Assembly: GCA_039033995.1 (NCBI GenBank)
Contig: JBCCBP010000049.1
Span: 1-22,713, forward strand
Direction: 5' to 3'
Length of the DNA stretch: 22,713 nucleotides
From: CALBPI01 sp039033995
GTDB lineage: Bacteria > Pseudomonadota > Gammaproteobacteria > Steroidobacterales > Woeseiaceae
Part shown: one piece after another, positions 1 through 8,991 of the stretch
Position numbering within the stretch: the stretch's first letter is position 1
Layout of the letters: the number at the start of each line of letters is the position of its first letter
Notes under the pieces: model-generated
Database searches by the model: none
What the model saw: the letters and a program-made list of their open reading frames with translations, nothing else
Told to the model about the DNA's origin: nothing
Translations under genes and position numbers: made by a program

Positions 1-900
1 GACGATATCGCGACCGTACTCGACGACGTCGCCGCCATGACCAAAGTCGCGGCCAAGAAGACGGCGGGTGTCCTCGGTGATGACCTCGCATTAAATGCAC
101 AGCAAGTGACTGGCGTGCGCGCTGACCGTGAGCTGCCGGTCGTGTGGGCGGTAGCAAAGGGCTCGGCACTCAATAAACTGATTCTGGTGCCTGCCGCGTT
201 ACTGATCAGCGCGGTAGCGCCGTGGGCGATCACACCGTTGCTGATGATCGGCGGCACCTTTCTGTGTTTTGAAGGCGCAGAGAAACTTGCGCATAAATTT
301 CTGCATCCGAAGCAAGTTGCCGAGGACGAAGCGGCGTTGCATGCCGCGCTGGTGACGCCTGAGGTCGACCTGCGAGAGGTAGAACGCACCAAGATCAAAG
401 GTGCCATTCGCACTGACTTCATTTTGTCGGCCGAGATTATTGTCATCTCGCTGGGCACCGTCGCCAGCCAGGCGCTGGATGTCCGCATCGGCGTGCTGGT
501 AGCGATAGCGGTCATTATGACGATCGGTGTCTACGGTCTTGTCGCTGGCATCGTCAAACTCGACGACGCGGGCATGGCGCTCACACGCAAGACGGGCGCA
601 TTTGCGCAGCGTTGCGGCCGTGCCATTCTGGCTGCTGCGCCGTGGCTGATGCGGTTTCTGTCGTTCTTTGGAACTGCGGCGATGTTTCTAGTGGGCGGCG
701 GCATCGTCGCGCACGGAATTCCTAAGTTGCATCATCTTGAGCAGCATTGGCTGGACGGGCTGACTGCGCCGTGGGATACGCTCGGTAGCATGGCCTTTGG
801 CGGTATTGTTGGCCTGATTGTTGGGGCTTTAGTCCTCGCGATTGTCGAAATCGGCAAGAAGCTGTTTAGGGGCAAGGGCGCCAGAGAGGCGCATGGATAA
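1..900 (+). CDS. DUF808 (YedI-like) inner-membrane protein, 5' end outside window
   Basis: The frame is open from base 1, so the true start lies just upstream. The first residues read DDIATVLDDVAAMTKVAAKK, followed by TAGVLGDDLALNAQQVTG, the conserved N-terminal part of the DUF808/YedI family; only about ten residues should be missing. ATG at 37 is therefore an internal Met, not the start. Several hydrophobic segments are visible (for example LILVPAALLISAVAPW, then a segment near residues 150-180, one near 225 and one near 275), giving a polytopic inner-membrane protein. The conserved KGSALNKLILVP stretch is present. The function of the family is unknown. The stop TAA (898-900) shares its last base with the ATG of the DUF3703 gene, so the two are probably co-translated. 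Family assignment is confident; no biochemical role can be given. Confidence 0.92.
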   Translation, partial: DDIATVLDDVAAMTKVAAKKTAGVLGDDLALNAQQVTGVRADRELPVVWAVAKGSALNKLILVPAALLISAVAPWAITPLLMIGGTFLCFEGAEKLAHKFLHPKQVAEDEAALHAALVTPEVDLREVERTKIKGAIRTDFILSAEIIVISLGTVASQALDVRIGVLVAIAVIMTIGVYGLVAGIVKLDDAGMALTRKTGAFAQRCGRAILAAAPWLMRFLSFFGTAAMFLVGGGIVAHGIPKLHHLEQHWLDGLTAPWDTLGSMAFGGIVGLIVGALVLAIVEIGKKLFRGKGAREAHG

Positions 901-1262
901 TGGGCGGCTTTCATCGCGCGATACGACCAACGGTCAGAGAGGCACTGGCGGCCGCTCGAGCCGCACGTCATCAGGGTGATGCGAAGACCGAGTTCGCGTG
1001 CCTGGAGCGTGCGCACATACTAGGGCAAGCTTCGACCCGCTGGCACGTCCTGGTGCATGCGCATATGTTGTGGTGGGGTATTCGTCAACGCAGTCTTACT
1101 GAGGTGGTCGGGCAAGTGCTGCGGATCGTCGGCGCTGCGACCAAGACCGTACTCGGCTGGGTGCCAGAGGGCAATACTGGCGGCAGCAACGTCAATCCGT
1201 TCAAGCCGATGCCCGTGCCGGCATCGCTCGCGGCGAAGATTCGCGCGGCCAAAAAACGCTAA
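900..1262 (+). CDS. DUF3703 family protein
   Basis: A 120-residue cytoplasmic protein starting at ATG 900 in a TAATG overlap with the preceding stop, so translation is probably coupled. The features match the DUF3703 family: an N-terminal helix with repeated Ala/Arg, then the motif CLERAHILGQ followed by HVLVHAHMLWWGIRQR, and a C-terminal GNTGGSNVNPFKPMPVP block. The His-rich helix pair around residues 48-60 might bind a metal or ligand, but this is inference. The C-terminus is basic (AAKIRAAKKR). No signal peptide or membrane segment is seen. The family is uncharacterised. Here it follows a DUF808 membrane protein, so the two may form a unit. There is no clear terminator before the next gene; 90 bp separate its stop from the preferred downstream start. 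Confidence 0.87.
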   Translation: MGGFHRAIRPTVREALAAARAARHQGDAKTEFACLERAHILGQASTRWHVLVHAHMLWWGIRQRSLTEVVGQVLRIVGAATKTVLGWVPEGNTGGSNVNPFKPMPVPASLAAKIRAAKKR

Positions 1263-1352
1263 CTTTTCCAAATTTTTGTCAACCGATTCGTGACTGGCGC
1301 GTTGTAGCCCCTGATCACGGCACAAATGCCGTCAATTCTGGGAGTAGCAACG

Positions 1353-2195
1353 ATGAACAAGACAACTGTCATTCTGGTCACAAGCCTTGGCATGATCGCC
1401 CTCGCGGCTGGCTCAACGGCGGCCAATGCCGCGCCGCTGTACGGCTACAGCGCCGGCGCCGCAAGCGCCGCCCCGAAACGTGAGCGGAAACGCACGCGCA
1501 CCGCAGGCACGACAGAACGCAAGCGCACAGTGACCGGTCGCAACGGGAAATCCGCCGAGGCGACTTCGCGCCGCACGGTGGACCGTGAAAACCAACGTAT
1601 TGATCGGGAAAAAACCGCGACGGGCCCGAATGGTCGTACCGCGACGAAACGCGCTACGACGGAGCGTACCGAGGACGGCTATACCCGCAACGCGACGGCC
1701 ACGGGACCCGACGGGCGCACCGCCACACGCGATACCGATGTCAGCTATGACCCGGAAACCGGCGTGACACGTAACCGAGTTACCACGGGTCCGAACGGTG
1801 GTGTCGTGACACGGGATGATAATGCGCAGTGGGATCCCGAGACGCGTACCTACACCCGGAATTCCACGCGTACCGGTCGCAATGGCAATACGGCCACCGC
1901 CGACGTGACCGGCACGCGCACCGACAACGGCGCGACTCGCTCGGCCACTCGCACCGCGGCAGACGGACGTACGCTAACGCGTGACGACAACGTGCAGTGG
2001 GATGCCGAGAACGGGACCTACAGCCGCGATTCCGTCCGCACTGGGCCCAATGGCAATACCGCTTCGGCCAACGTCAGTGCCGAACGCACCGAAGACGGTC
2101 GGATCCGTACGGTCACCCGCACGGCACCTGATGGCAGTACCGAAACACGCACCCAGGAGGTCGTGCGCGATACGGACGCCGGCAACGACGACTAG
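1353..2195 (+). CDS. Secreted Arg/Thr-rich repeat protein, unknown function
   Basis: I choose ATG 1353 because GGAG (1340-1343) lies 9 nt upstream and a Sec signal peptide follows directly (MNKTTVILVTSLGMIALAAG, cleavage probably after TAANA). The ATG at 1326 would add nine residues ahead of the signal. The 280-residue product has a mature N-terminus with GYSAGAAS, a basic KRERKRTR patch, then about eight degenerate repeats of 27-30 residues (residues ~57-271). Each repeat begins with a turn such as TGPNG, TGRNG or APDG followed by an alternating strand. Two alternating subtypes are visible: one with a DDNxQWDxE core (residues ~155 and ~211), the other with RTDNG or RTEDG. No catalytic motif is seen. 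The regular turn-strand pattern resembles beta-solenoid, YD or curli-type repeats in layout only. It is likely periplasmic or surface-exposed; the role is unknown. A strong terminator follows. Confidence 0.78.
   Translation: MNKTTVILVTSLGMIALAAGSTAANAAPLYGYSAGAASAAPKRERKRTRTAGTTERKRTVTGRNGKSAEATSRRTVDRENQRIDREKTATGPNGRTATKRATTERTEDGYTRNATATGPDGRTATRDTDVSYDPETGVTRNRVTTGPNGGVVTRDDNAQWDPETRTYTRNSTRTGRNGNTATADVTGTRTDNGATRSATRTAADGRTLTRDDNVQWDAENGTYSRDSVRTGPNGNTASANVSAERTEDGRIRTVTRTAPDGSTETRTQEVVRDTDAGNDD
1521..2165 (+). repeat. Tandem ~81-90 bp coding repeats (about 8 units)
   Basis: These are the repeats of the secreted protein above. Successive units begin with TGRNG, TGPNG, TGPDG, TGPNG, TGRNG, TAADG, TGPNG and TAPDG at residues ~61, 90, 117, 145, 174, 201, 230 and 257, so the period alternates between 27 and 29-30 residues. 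Units 4 and 6 share DDNxQWD, and units 5 and 7 share an R-T-D/E-N/D-G segment. This suggests duplication of a two-unit (~57-residue) block. At DNA level the copies are diverged, so the array is old rather than a recent slippage product. Confidence 0.7.
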
Positions 2196-2271
2196 CGCAC
2201 ACCCTTTCGTTGACGGTGCCTAAGCCGTCCGCCTACAGAGTTAGCACGCGCGTTTCACGCGCATCCTCCAG

Positions 2272-2314
2272 CCATCGACGCGGTCCCCCCTTTGCCGCGT
2301 CGGTGGTTTTTTTT
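2272..2314 (+). terminator. Rho-independent terminator
   Basis: A 12-bp stem (2272-2283 pairing with 2295-2306, one G-T wobble) with an 11-nt loop is followed at once by eight T residues (2307-2314). It closes the plus-strand repeat-protein transcript. The T-run is on the plus strand only, so it is not clearly bidirectional. It touches the stop codon of the convergent minus-strand giant gene at 2315. Confidence 0.88.
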
Positions 2315-5300
2315 CTATAGCGGTATGTTGAATGCCGAGATCAGGCGGGATGCCGCGCTGATCGGATGGTCGCCGGTCTGTACAAACGGTTCGTACTCAC
2401 ACACAACTACCCGGCGACGCCAACGCCGACGTGGCCATTCTTCCTCTGACAACGTCACGCTGCCGCTAAAGCGTTGTTGCCAGTTCCCGGTGTTGGTGCC
2501 CACCAGCGTTGTGATATCCGATGCGCGGCGCCAGGCTCCCGCATTGCTGGCGTGTGTTGTGGACTGCACTTCGATATGCGCTTCGACTTGTGTCGGGAAG
2601 TCATGCTCCCCCGCGCGGTAACCGGCACCGGTCAGTGCCAGCTTCCACTGTGCCTGACCCGTCGGCTGCACGGTCAGCGCACGGTCCGGTGTCAGCGGTA
2701 CAAAATCACAGAGACCCGGTACGGACAAATGGCAGTCCACGATCGCATAAGGCTGATAACGAGCGATGGCCAGTCGGACCAGGGGCAAAAAAGCAGGCTG
2801 CGAACGCAGCACAATATCAACGAACGGTAATTCGTGTTCGGCACTGTACTGTACCGTGTGTGCAATCAAATGCTGCCCGGACGGACCGCGCCGCTCGAGC
2901 AGCTCGCCGCTCACAAAGTCCTGAGCGGTTAGTGGCCGTGTTAGCGGCGCGCTGTCATGCAACGGATTGGCGCCCCAGCGCGAAACGATACGCGAGGCAT
3001 CGACGGCATCCGAGGCTGGTAGTAAGACGACCAGCTGTTCATCAGCACCCGACGAAAACCAGCCACGCCCCAGGTACACGCGTAAACCATACCCCTGCAC
3101 CGTTTGCTCAAGCGCCGTCGCATCCCGTTGCAGGGTTGGCACAACGTGTGCCACGTTGACAGAGGCGGGCGGCGCCGTTGCCGGTACGTGCAGCATCACG
3201 GGCGACGAGCGGCGCACGTGGTTTTCTGGGTCCTGGGTCAAATCGGTCGGGTAGAACTCGACGAAACGCGACGTCGCCTCGGCGGTGTACTCGACAATGT
3301 GATGCTTGGTATCTGAAAAGTCGTGTTGCAGCGGCGGCCGCCGTGAATTTGTCGTTAGCACAAACGGTGGGCCGCCTTGTTCGCGGATCATCGCTTCACC
3401 GACATGCAGAGACTGCTCAAGCCATTGCCAGCCCGGCTCGTTCGGATCGTCGATCGGTTCCTGCCATCGCGCGTAGACATCGAGGCGGCCGGTACTGTCG
3501 CGATCAAACAGCATGGTCGGGTCAATCAGGGTAGCTTGCGTGTCGTCGGCTTGGCGTGGCTGCAGTGTTGGCGCTGACCACACGGGGCTCGTGAGTGGTC
3601 GCTGTGTGGCGTGTATCACGACGAGCTCTGCCGCAGGGGCCAAACTGGGTACCAGACCTCGAGCTGCGGCCTCGATCAGTCGCGGGTTGTCCGCCTCGGC
3701 TTGTGCGATTTCCAATTGCGCGAGTGCATCGGGTCCAAGCGCAGACACCAGTTGCAAAACATGTCGACGACCCTGCGGCACGTCGACGATGACGGTGCGT
3801 TCGTTGCGTGTCACTTTGAATTCATTCTTGCCGCGACGGAAAACCACGCCGCACGCACGGGCCAGCCGGTCGCGCCGGATGCCAAGGCGATCAAACCGCG
3901 CCAGCGGAATGCGTTGCCCGTCGGGCAGCACCAGTACTGCCGACTTGACGAGCGGGTCTGGGAAATACGGGGCAAACACATCGCCCCATGGCAGATATTC
4001 CTGCAGCTCGCCGTCGGCATCGCAACCGAGCGTGCCGCGATGTTGCTCGATCAGTTGCCAGGCGGCTTCGTCATCCAGCGCATCGAAGACACCGTGTTTC
4101 TCGACGATATCGATCGGCACCTCGGGTGGCAGCACATGGGTGCGGAAGCGCGGGGTTGTGTGCTGCCGCTGTTCCGCCTGCCGAAGCACGATGGCATCGC
4201 CTGCCTCACCGGGCCCACGCGCCTGCCCGCGATACCACGCAGGTGGCTGCACGGTGCTGCTCCGTAAGCATGCAATGGCCTGTGAGACTGCCGTCGTGGT
4301 GGGATAGTGCGCGAGTACTTCATTCGCCTCATCACGCGACAACCCGTTACCGGCGATGTCGACGGCGCGCACACGGAATTGGTAGCGCTGTCCGAAACGC
4401 TGCGGCAGCAGCGAGCCATCGGGTACCCGAGCGTCGATCTGAAGCGGTGCGTCATCATCGCTCTCGTCGATTTCTCCCGGGCGCGCAACACACAAGCTGA
4501 ACCCCGTCCATTCGAATAAGTCCATGTTGGTGCGCAACACGAACCGATCGGCCGCATGCTGATCGCTGAACACCAGTGGTTCGAGCGTACCCTCGTCTTC
4601 GACGGTTTGACCATTCGCTGGCCATTGCCAGCTACCGCTGCGATACGACGAGCGACGCGCACACAGCGAATACCAGCGGTCATCGTTTGTCCTTCGCACG
4701 TCTACGCGATAGCCGCGTTGTACAGCGTCGGCGTCCAGAAGCACGGGCGTCGACGCCTGCAGCGGCCCGGTCGTCTTCACCACTGCTGTCTGCAACGCGG
4801 TTTGCTGGTCGATGGCGGTGGCCAGTCGTCGCGGTACCGAGGCGCTGATGAGTCGCATGCCACCCTGCGCGGGCGCTGGCAACTGCGTCATGACGGTGTT
4901 CGGTGCCGTGCGCTGCAGCAGGTTGAAGGTCGTCGTTTCCAATCGTGTCTGGTTCAGGCGATGTGATTCGGGCGTCAGTGGCAGCAGGCCATAGGCGTCG
5001 TCTCCGTTGTCGCTGTGCATGCCGAACCACGCGAAGCGTTCGCTGTCGCTCGGTACATACAACGAACGACTCTCACACACCTCGATGGACCACGCTTGCG
5101 ATCCCTCAAGAACCGGCGTCAGTGTCGCCGGCGTATTGTGCGGCAGCATCGATGCATCGAGCGTCGTATCGATGACCAGTGACAGTTCGCGAAGCAATGC
5201 GGGATGGTCCATCAATGCGCCGAGCGTCGCCTGAAAAGTGGTTGCCGTCGCTGTCGCGGTTGGCGGTGCGGACTGTGCGCTCTGCTTAAAAAACCGAATG

Positions 5301-5830
5301 AACCGTTTGAGTTCTTGAGTCAATGCGTCGTCGCCCGGTACGGCGTTTCGAGGCGCTACATCGATCTGTGCTGCGCGAAACGGATCGAGCGCCGCACCGG
5401 TTTTTCGCCCCAAATCGTTAGCAAGGGCACCTCGATATACGGCGCTGACACCGTCGTGCAGCGCGATACTGTCGTAGAAGTCGAGTGACGTGTTTTGATC
5501 GGCACCGAGACGGTTGGTTTTGAGCGGTTCCTTGGGCTCCACCGACGTCTCTGCTGGAAACACCGCGCGCCACGCGACGCTATCGCCACGTGAGGCAACC
5601 GCCAGCGGCACGGTTTGCAGTTGGCCGTTCGTGTCGGCAATCGTCAATTGCCAACCGAGGTTGCCAACCGTTGCCGGCCAGTCGATAAACGCGGGGTAGT
5701 CGGCGAGCGTACCCGATTCGTCAGTTTGACTCTGCAGCGTCATTACCAGTGAGATGCGCGCGCGCCAATCGCCGTCGTCGCTGCGTACAACGCCGTTCGG
5801 TAGTGCGCTGATGATGACCCGTTCGTTCAT
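2315..5830 (-). CDS. Giant uncharacterised protein, second gene of a two-gene module
   Basis: I choose ATG 5830 (MNERVIIS, 1171 residues) because it overlaps the TGA of the upstream giant gene as ATGA; the frame runs 13 codons further but has no better start. No signal peptide or membrane helix is seen. The composition is that of a soluble beta-rich protein. Visible parts: an N-terminal stretch with IISALPNGVV and a later TLADYPAFIDWPATVG; a middle segment (~430-500) with MDLFEWTGFSL and RFGQRYQFRVRAVDIAGNGL, which looks like an immunoglobulin/fibronectin-type strand pair; then WGDVFAPYFPDPLVKSAVL near residue ~620, and several Gln/Asp-rich loops. I recall similar segments from large hypothetical proteins in other bacteria but cannot verify this. 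No catalytic motif is apparent. Co-translation with the Tat-signal gene suggests the products act together. Function unknown. Confidence 0.85.
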   Translation of the reverse strand: MNERVIISALPNGVVRSDDGDWRARISLVMTLQSQTDESGTLADYPAFIDWPATVGNLGWQLTIADTNGQLQTVPLAVASRGDSVAWRAVFPAETSVEPKEPLKTNRLGADQNTSLDFYDSIALHDGVSAVYRGALANDLGRKTGAALDPFRAAQIDVAPRNAVPGDDALTQELKRFIRFFKQSAQSAPPTATATATTFQATLGALMDHPALLRELSLVIDTTLDASMLPHNTPATLTPVLEGSQAWSIEVCESRSLYVPSDSERFAWFGMHSDNGDDAYGLLPLTPESHRLNQTRLETTTFNLLQRTAPNTVMTQLPAPAQGGMRLISASVPRRLATAIDQQTALQTAVVKTTGPLQASTPVLLDADAVQRGYRVDVRRTNDDRWYSLCARRSSYRSGSWQWPANGQTVEDEGTLEPLVFSDQHAADRFVLRTNMDLFEWTGFSLCVARPGEIDESDDDAPLQIDARVPDGSLLPQRFGQRYQFRVRAVDIAGNGLSRDEANEVLAHYPTTTAVSQAIACLRSSTVQPPAWYRGQARGPGEAGDAIVLRQAEQRQHTTPRFRTHVLPPEVPIDIVEKHGVFDALDDEAAWQLIEQHRGTLGCDADGELQEYLPWGDVFAPYFPDPLVKSAVLVLPDGQRIPLARFDRLGIRRDRLARACGVVFRRGKNEFKVTRNERTVIVDVPQGRRHVLQLVSALGPDALAQLEIAQAEADNPRLIEAAARGLVPSLAPAAELVVIHATQRPLTSPVWSAPTLQPRQADDTQATLIDPTMLFDRDSTGRLDVYARWQEPIDDPNEPGWQWLEQSLHVGEAMIREQGGPPFVLTTNSRRPPLQHDFSDTKHHIVEYTAEATSRFVEFYPTDLTQDPENHVRRSSPVMLHVPATAPPASVNVAHVVPTLQRDATALEQTVQGYGLRVYLGRGWFSSGADEQLVVLLPASDAVDASRIVSRWGANPLHDSAPLTRPLTAQDFVSGELLERRGPSGQHLIAHTVQYSAEHELPFVDIVLRSQPAFLPLVRLAIARYQPYAIVDCHLSVPGLCDFVPLTPDRALTVQPTGQAQWKLALTGAGYRAGEHDFPTQVEAHIEVQSTTHASNAGAWRRASDITTLVGTNTGNWQQRFSGSVTLSEEEWPRRRWRRRVVVCEYEPFVQTGDHPISAASRLISAFNIPL

Positions 5831-8800
5831 GCCGACGAACTCGCGAAGGCGGCCCGATAGCGCTGCCACGCTTCGCGCTGCAGCGGGGCACTTTCATCGC
5901 AAACTGCGTTGCCAAGACGGTCCGCCTGCTTGCCGCCGCCGGTGTTGTAGGTGAAACCGACGCGCGCGGTGGCCGCGAAAAACGCGATCTGCACACGCAG
6001 CGTCACCTCACCCGCGAATGTCCAGCCGGAACTGTCATCCCATATGCCGACGGCGACGAGCGCCAACGTCACGTTGATCCAGCCACCGATCACGGCAATG
6101 CCCTGCAGCCGGATGACACCACCGATTTCATTGCTGGCCGGATCGTTGTCGGGCTTCAGATAGGTATAGACCAGCGTCAGGCTGCCTTCACATCGTGCAA
6201 CCCCGATGGCGAACTTCAAAGAAACGCGATAGATCAAGCCGATGCCGCATTGGAAAGCCGTGAGCTGGCGGGTAGTGAAATTCACCGCGATAAATGCGCT
6301 GCCGCCCCAAGGCTCTGCGACAAGCAATACCGGCTTGTCGGCACTGGCAATGCGTAGTGTAAAGAGCGGGTCTTTGGCGCGCTTGTCGCCATCGCGTGGG
6401 AAAAAATACAAGCCCATGCCGAAGTTGGCGTTCAGTTGTGACACCTCGAACTGCAGCCATTGAAAAGTCGGCGCCTCGATCGGACCGATCGTCACACTCA
6501 CATCGGCATCACCAACGCCCGGCAAGCTGGCTGGAAACGCAGGTGCTGCTTCGCCCAGATCGAAGTTTGGCGGGTTCGGCAAATGTGCTGCGAAGTTCAT
6601 CAGCGGGTTGATGAACGCGAGCGCTCCGGAGCCCCGAATCTCAGCAAGCTTGACGACCTTGCTGACCGAGACCGGCCACTCTTTGTCGTCGTTGTCGTTC
6701 TCTGCGGGTTTGTCGGTGTCTGCCGCTTCGGATTCCTGTGCAGTTTCTTTTTTCTTCTTTTTTGCAGGCCCGAGTTTCAGACCAAGCTCCTTGAACCCGA
6801 CAGCCAGTGAGGCGGCGTCGCCGGCATCGAGGATCAGGTCGAAATCGGTCAACTTGGCGGCGGCCTCCCAGCCGATACCGTTTTTCTTGTCGTCGCCGTT
6901 GTTCTTCTGCGTCGTATCGGCGTCACTCGTTGGCTCGGTGTCTTTTTCGTCTGTGCTTTCGTTGTCCTCGGGCGGCACCGGCTGGCGCGTCAATCGCTTG
7001 CTGAGCGTTGCGCTGAGTTTCAGTTTGGCCGGTTTTTCGTCGTCGCGTCTTTCGAATCGCAGCAGACTCACGCGCGCATTGGGTAGATCCAGTGACCAGC
7101 TCAGCGTGGCGTCGGCGATCCAATGGGCAATGTCTTTGTCTGCCTCTTTCGGTTGTTTGTACTGTAATGACAACGCGAGCTGCGGCAAATTGGGCGCCAA
7201 TGCGCCGTCAAACTGCAATGGCCTGAGCACATCGCGTAGTGGCAATACGCCGAGCAGCATGGCATCCGCCGAAAAATAGTCCGCGAAAGAATAGGGCGTA
7301 TTGTTCTTTAATAGATCAGCATTGCTGATCGGGCCAAGCGTTCGCGACAGGCCATCCACGTCGTAGCTCGGCGTGACGAGACCACCGCAACGGTCTGCCT
7401 GACTGCCAAAGGCGAGCGGTATCGGCGGGGCGCGATCCGTATTGGCGAGCGCAAACAGCTCGGGTTTGTTATCGCGACTGTCGGGGTTTTCGTAATGAAA
7501 CCAGCCCTGGTTGCGGCGCTCCGGCAGAAAGGCGGCGAGGGACGGCACCCGAGCGAAAAATTGCGGTGTCAGGCAATCAAAAGGTCGATCGCCCGAAACC
7601 GTTGGATCGCCGGCGAATTCAACCTGCAGCAACGTGACTTCGGTATCCGCAGCCTCGCGTGGATGTTCGAGCGGCGAACCCCAACCATCCGTTGACGCGC
7701 CGTCGAACGGCGCAACCACCACCGACTCGCCGGACAGATCAGCCAGCCGTTGTGACGCATGCGCGTCGTCGGCGTACAAGCTCGCGCCTGCCGCGATTGC
7801 ATCGTCCGGGCAAAATACAGCCGCAGCGGAGAGGTTCACTGATTGATCATCCCAGTCGGTCGCCTGCATCGGGAATCGATGCACTTCGCCGGACTCGAGC
7901 GTTACCCAGAATGGGCCCTGTGTCGGCGTATCGGCGGCCAGTGCCGGTGTTGTCGCCTCGGTGATACGTAATGCCGAGAACGTGATGCGGCCTGGTGTGA
8001 AAGCCCGCTGTGCTTCGCGAATCGTGATAAAGCGACGCCGACGCAGCAAGGCAACTCCAGAAACGATTTCTCGCTCAGTCACTTCCAACAGCGCGGCGCG
8101 TTGCCCAAACGGATAAAGAAAACCGTCGCGACGTTGTACGACGACCCGCTGGTCCTGGCCCGCGGCGATCACATGTTCCCAGCGCGCGATGTCGGCATTC
8201 GGGTCCTGTTCCCAGCGACCGCTGATCGTCAGCCAACCGCCGAGTGGCGACAGCAGTAGCGTATCGACATCGGCAGTGCCATTGCGCATCAGCGCGGCAC
8301 GATCCTCGTCATCCAATGCCGAGTCGCCATTGCGCATCGGTGGCAGCGTTGCTGCGGGTGGTCCAATTTGGAAGCGTCGGTCATGTCCTGTGGGGCGCCA
8401 ACGGGTATGCCATAACTCCGTGCGGCCGTTGTAGGTAACGGGTTGTTTCGCATGACGCCACCGCCCGTCATGCTGTGGCGTCAGCGCCAGTCCGGCCGGC
8501 AGCTCGATTGATGACTCGGCCTCGGGCAACCAGGCATCCCAATCGAGCAGCGTCTCGATGTCCAGTGGTATCGAAACCACGTCTTCGGGCCACTGAAAGG
8601 CGATGATGGTCGGACCCGCGATCGGGCCCGCGCTGCGAGGCGGGTCATCCGGTAGACGGTCGTAGACGCGCTCGGCGATGTTCTGGCCGGGCAGATGTAC
8701 GGCGACGCGCGCGGGTAACGCTGTATCGATACGTCGGAGTAGCGGCAGCGCGGCATGACGCTCGATCAACTCGAGATTGCTAAATTTAAGGGTCAGTGCG

Positions 8801-8991
8801 AGTTGATCCTCGGCGCGGATCACGGACCAGCTATCCAGTGACTGGCTGCCACGAGGCCAGTGGCAGCCCGGCACCGCCACCAATGCCGCCGCTAATGCTT
8901 GCAAGCGCAAGAATCCTCGGCGCGACACCTGGATGTCGTGTGTCAGCCCGTCGTCCGCTAGGGTCGGTCTCTGTCGCTTTCGGGTTGGCAA
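5827..8991 (-). CDS. Giant Tat-signal (probable lipo)protein, first gene of a two-gene module
   Basis: A 1054-residue product when read from TTG 8991. The N-terminus has a twin-arginine motif (SRRGFLRLQ, residues 23-31), a hydrophobic core and VPGC ending at Cys43, which could be a lipobox; this suggests Tat export with lipid anchoring. The start is uncertain: TTG has no good ribosome-binding site, and a GTG at residue 22 would still keep the RR motif. Further on: FLYPFGQRAALLEVTERE (~290-305); two long charged linkers (~672-700, Asp/Glu/Thr-rich; ~742-770, a run of Lys then acidic); and a C-terminal part (~895-1020) of alternating hydrophobic strands such as GGVIRLQGIAVIGGWINVTL that could be a beta-barrel or sheet. 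No enzyme motif is recognised. The stop overlaps the next gene's ATG. Function unknown. Confidence 0.85.
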   Translation of the reverse strand: MPTRKRQRPTLADDGLTHDIQVSRRGFLRLQALAAALVAVPGCHWPRGSQSLDSWSVIRAEDQLALTLKFSNLELIERHAALPLLRRIDTALPARVAVHLPGQNIAERVYDRLPDDPPRSAGPIAGPTIIAFQWPEDVVSIPLDIETLLDWDAWLPEAESSIELPAGLALTPQHDGRWRHAKQPVTYNGRTELWHTRWRPTGHDRRFQIGPPAATLPPMRNGDSALDDEDRAALMRNGTADVDTLLLSPLGGWLTISGRWEQDPNADIARWEHVIAAGQDQRVVVQRRDGFLYPFGQRAALLEVTEREIVSGVALLRRRRFITIREAQRAFTPGRITFSALRITEATTPALAADTPTQGPFWVTLESGEVHRFPMQATDWDDQSVNLSAAAVFCPDDAIAAGASLYADDAHASQRLADLSGESVVVAPFDGASTDGWGSPLEHPREAADTEVTLLQVEFAGDPTVSGDRPFDCLTPQFFARVPSLAAFLPERRNQGWFHYENPDSRDNKPELFALANTDRAPPIPLAFGSQADRCGGLVTPSYDVDGLSRTLGPISNADLLKNNTPYSFADYFSADAMLLGVLPLRDVLRPLQFDGALAPNLPQLALSLQYKQPKEADKDIAHWIADATLSWSLDLPNARVSLLRFERRDDEKPAKLKLSATLSKRLTRQPVPPEDNESTDEKDTEPTSDADTTQKNNGDDKKNGIGWEAAAKLTDFDLILDAGDAASLAVGFKELGLKLGPAKKKKKETAQESEAADTDKPAENDNDDKEWPVSVSKVVKLAEIRGSGALAFINPLMNFAAHLPNPPNFDLGEAAPAFPASLPGVGDADVSVTIGPIEAPTFQWLQFEVSQLNANFGMGLYFFPRDGDKRAKDPLFTLRIASADKPVLLVAEPWGGSAFIAVNFTTRQLTAFQCGIGLIYRVSLKFAIGVARCEGSLTLVYTYLKPDNDPASNEIGGVIRLQGIAVIGGWINVTLALVAVGIWDDSSGWTFAGEVTLRVQIAFFAATARVGFTYNTGGGKQADRLGNAVCDESAPLQREAWQRYRAAFASSSA

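Noticed and set aside
1521..2165. CRISPR-like periodicity
   Set aside because: The period reflects coding repeats in one open frame with diverged units; there are no identical repeats with unique spacers.
3513..4307. 264-codon plus-strand frame opposite the second giant gene
   Set aside because: Ser/Arg/Cys-rich text without domains, fully inside a long coding gene on the other strand; a GC-rich shadow frame.
6608..7279. 223-codon plus-strand frame rich in Ser and Phe
   Set aside because: The apparent hydrophobic and Ser runs are the complement of the Lys/Glu/Asp-rich linkers of the giant Tat protein.
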